Part shown: piece by piece, positions 61,957 to 64,000 of the stretch
Layout: each line of letters opens with the position of its first letter
How positions within the stretch are numbered: position 1 is the stretch's first letter
From: Coix lacryma-jobi var. lacryma-jobi
Lineage: Eukaryota > Streptophyta > Magnoliopsida > Poales > Poaceae
Length of the DNA stretch: 64,000 nucleotides
Direction of reading: 5' to 3'
Assembly (NCBI GenBank): GCA_009763385.1
Contig: CM019824.1
Coordinates: 111,432,660-111,496,659, forward strand
Program-made: the position numbers and the translations under genes
The notes under the pieces: generated by a model
Databases searched by the model: none
Seen by the model: the letters and a program-made list of their open reading frames with translations, nothing else
Told to the model about the DNA's origin: nothing

Positions 61957-64000
61957 CCCGCCCCTTACGCACCTAGGCAAAGGGCAGTGCTAATCGCGCG
62001 AGGGCGCTTTCGGTGCGAGCCCCTCGGCCGATAGTAAACACGCGCCCGCCCCCACTCACTTTAGACGAGGGGCGGTGCTAATCGCGCGAGGGAGGTTTCG
62101 GTGCGAGCCCCTCGGCCGATAGCAAACACGCGCCCGCCCCCACTCACTTTAGACGAGGGGCGGTGGCATTCGCGCGAGGGAGGTTTCGGTGCGAGCCCCT
62201 CGGCCGATAGTAAACACGCGCCCGCCCCCACACACTTAGACGAGGGGCGGTGGCCTTCGCGCGAGGGAGCTTTCGGTGCGAGCCCCTCGGCCGATAGTAA
62301 ACACGCGCCCGCCCCCACACACTTAGACGAGGGGCGGTGGCCTTCGCGCGAGGGAGCTTTCGGTGCGAGCCCCTCGGCCGATAGTAAAGACGCGCCCGCC
62401 CCCACTCGCTTAGACGAGGGGCGGTAGCATTCGGGCGAGGGCGCTTTCGGTGCGAGCCCCTCGGCCGATAGTAAAGACGCGCCCGCCCCCACTCACTTAG
62501 ACGATGGGCGGTAGCATTCGTGCGAGGGCGCTTTCGCGAGCCCCTCGGCCGATTGTAAACACGCGCCCGCCCCCACACACTTAGACGAGGGGCGGTAGCA
62601 TTCGCGCGAGGGCGCTTTCGGTGCGAGCCCCTCGGCCGATAGTAAAGACGCGCCCGCCCCCACTCACTTATACGAGGCGCGGTAGCATTCGCGCGAGGGT
62701 GCTTTCGGTGCGAGCCCCTCGGCCGATAGTAAAGACGCGCCCGCCCCCACTCACCTAGACGAGGGGCGGTAGCATTCGCGCGAGGGTGCTTTCGGTGCGA
62801 GCCCCTCGGCCGATAGTAAAGACGCGCCCGCCCCCACTCACTTAGACGAGGGGCGGTAGCATTCGCGCTAGGGTGCTTTCGGTGTGAGCCCCTCGACCGA
62901 TAGTAAAGACGCGCCCGCCCCCACTCACTTAGACGAGGGGCGGTAACATTCGCGTGAGGGCGCTTTCGGTGCGAGCCCCTCGGCCGATAGTAAAGACGCG
63001 CCCGCCCCCACTCACTTAGATGAGGGGCGGTGGCATTCGCGCGAGGGTGCTTTCGGTGCGAGCCCCTCGGCCGATAGTAAAGACGCGCCCGCCCCCACTC
63101 ACTTAGACGAGGGGCGGTAGCATTGGCGCGAGGGTGCTTTCGGTGCGAGCCCCTCGGCTGATAGTAAACACGCGCCCGCCCCCACTCACTTTAGACGAGG
63201 GGCGGTGCTAATCGCGCGAGGGAGGTTTCGGTGCGAGCCCCTCGGCCGATAGCAAACACGCGCCCGCCCCCACTCACTTTAGACGAGGGGCGGTGGCATT
63301 CGCGCGAGGGAGGTTTCGGTGCGAGCCCCTCGGCCGATAGTAAAACACGCGCCCGCCCCCACACACTTAGACGAGGGGCGGTGGCCTTCGCGCGAGGGAG
63401 CTTTTGGTGCGAGCCCCTCGGCCGATAGTAAACACGCGCCCGCCCCCACACACTTAGACGAGGGGCGGTGGCCTTCGCGCGAGGGAGCTTTCGGTGCGAG
63501 CCCCTCGGCCGATAGTAAACACGCGCCCGCCCCCACACACTTAGACGAGGGGCGGTGGCCTTCGCGCGAGGGAGCTTTCGGTGCGAGCCCCTCGGCCGAT
63601 AGTAAAGACGCGCCCGCCCCCACTCGCTTAGACGAGGGGCGGTAGCATTCGGGCGAGGGCGCTTTCGGTGCGAGCCTCTCGGCCGATAGTAAAGACGCGC
63701 CCGCCCCCACTCACTTAGACGAGGGGCGATAGCATTCGTGCGAGGGCGCTTTCGCGAGCCCCTCGGCCGATTGTAAACACGCGCCCGCCCCCACACACTT
63801 AGACGAGGGGCGGTAGCATTCGCGCGAGGGCGCTTTCGGTGCGAGCCCCTCGGCCGATAGTAAAGACGCGCCCGCCCCCACTCACTTATACGAGAGGCGG
63901 TAGCATTCGCGCGAGGGTGCTTTCGGTGCGAGCCCCTCGGCCGATAGTAAAGACGCGCCCGCCCCCACTCACCTAGACGAGGGGCGGTAGCATTCGCGCG
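61957..64000. repeat. Tandem array of 86-88 bp GC-rich units
   Basis: About 23 copies run to the window edge. Each unit holds CGAGCCCCTCGGCCGATAGT, ACGCGCCCGCCCCCAC and GACGAGGGGCGGT, then a variable step (GCTAATCGCGCG, GGCATTCGCGCG, GGCCTTCGCGCG or AGCATTCGCGCG). GCCCCTCG and CGAGGGGC in each unit are inverted, so a stem with a loop of roughly 40 nt is possible. The first unit (about 61957-61995) is degenerate. Long open frames on both strands are by-products of the period and base bias, not genes. Confidence 0.9.

Noticed and set aside
61957..64000. Long open frames on both strands in the satellite (100-200 codons)
   Set aside because: They are periodic translations of the 86-88 bp GC-rich unit with no start context or domain; no sign of coding use.
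61957..64000. CRISPR-like array
   Set aside because: Units are tandem and near-identical with no unique spacers, in a plant genome.

Overview
The window is plant nuclear DNA, almost certainly from a grass (Poaceae, probably panicoid). It is a pile of nested transposable elements, and I found no host gene, rRNA or functional tRNA gene. Two elements resemble the grass centromeric retrotransposon lineage (CRM/CRR), one autonomous and one gag-only, so a centromeric or pericentromeric origin is plausible. All family names come from motif reading, not from a database search. Exact target-site duplications (TSDs) let most of the nesting be solved.

Layout. 1-1240: AT-rich DNA ending in a CACTA-type terminus inserted in a copia reverse transcriptase. 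1241-9775 (minus): decayed Ty1/copia element A, split by a gag-only CRM-like element (4342-8798, TSD GGGCT on the minus strand). 9776-10044: unidentified GC-rich fragment. 10045-48348 (plus): gag-only copia remnant W, which hosts two insertions. The first is Ty3/gypsy Tekay-type chromovirus X (10310-38021, TSD TGGCT), whose own 5' LTR contains the younger chromovirus Y (10928-24889, TSD CATTT). The second is copia element Z (38945-46179, TSD GCGAC). 48636-49333: a Tourist-like MITE inserted in a copy of itself. 49599-64000: a TE-associated locus E with a broken five-exon gene of the 'putative gypsy type transposon' kind. Its second exon is split by an intact, very young CRM-like element (52516-59726, TSD TGTGG). 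A tandem array of an 86-88 bp unit follows from about 61957 to beyond the window.

How the parts work. Y is structurally complete: about 4.13 kb LTRs, an accessory ORF, and one uninterrupted gag-protease-RT-RNase H-integrase-chromodomain ORF. X has the same plan but one in-frame stop in pol. The CRM-like element at 52516 is also complete, and its polyprotein ORF runs into the 3' LTR. The CRM-like element at 4342, Z and W carry gag-type sequence only and would depend on enzymes from relatives.

Most notable: (1) X and Y each encode, between the primer-binding site and gag, a protein whose first ~24 residues copy the histone H3 tail, including the K4 and K9 contexts, followed by a helical region and an acidic tail. 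The same elements carry an integrase chromodomain. (2) Their ~4 kb LTRs share hidden, phase-matched exon-like segments with a GC-AG type donor, plus a conserved non-coding block. (3) Locus E rebuilds as five exons with four phase-0 introns. (4) Z is studded with a perfect palindrome. (5) The terminal satellite has higher-order structure.
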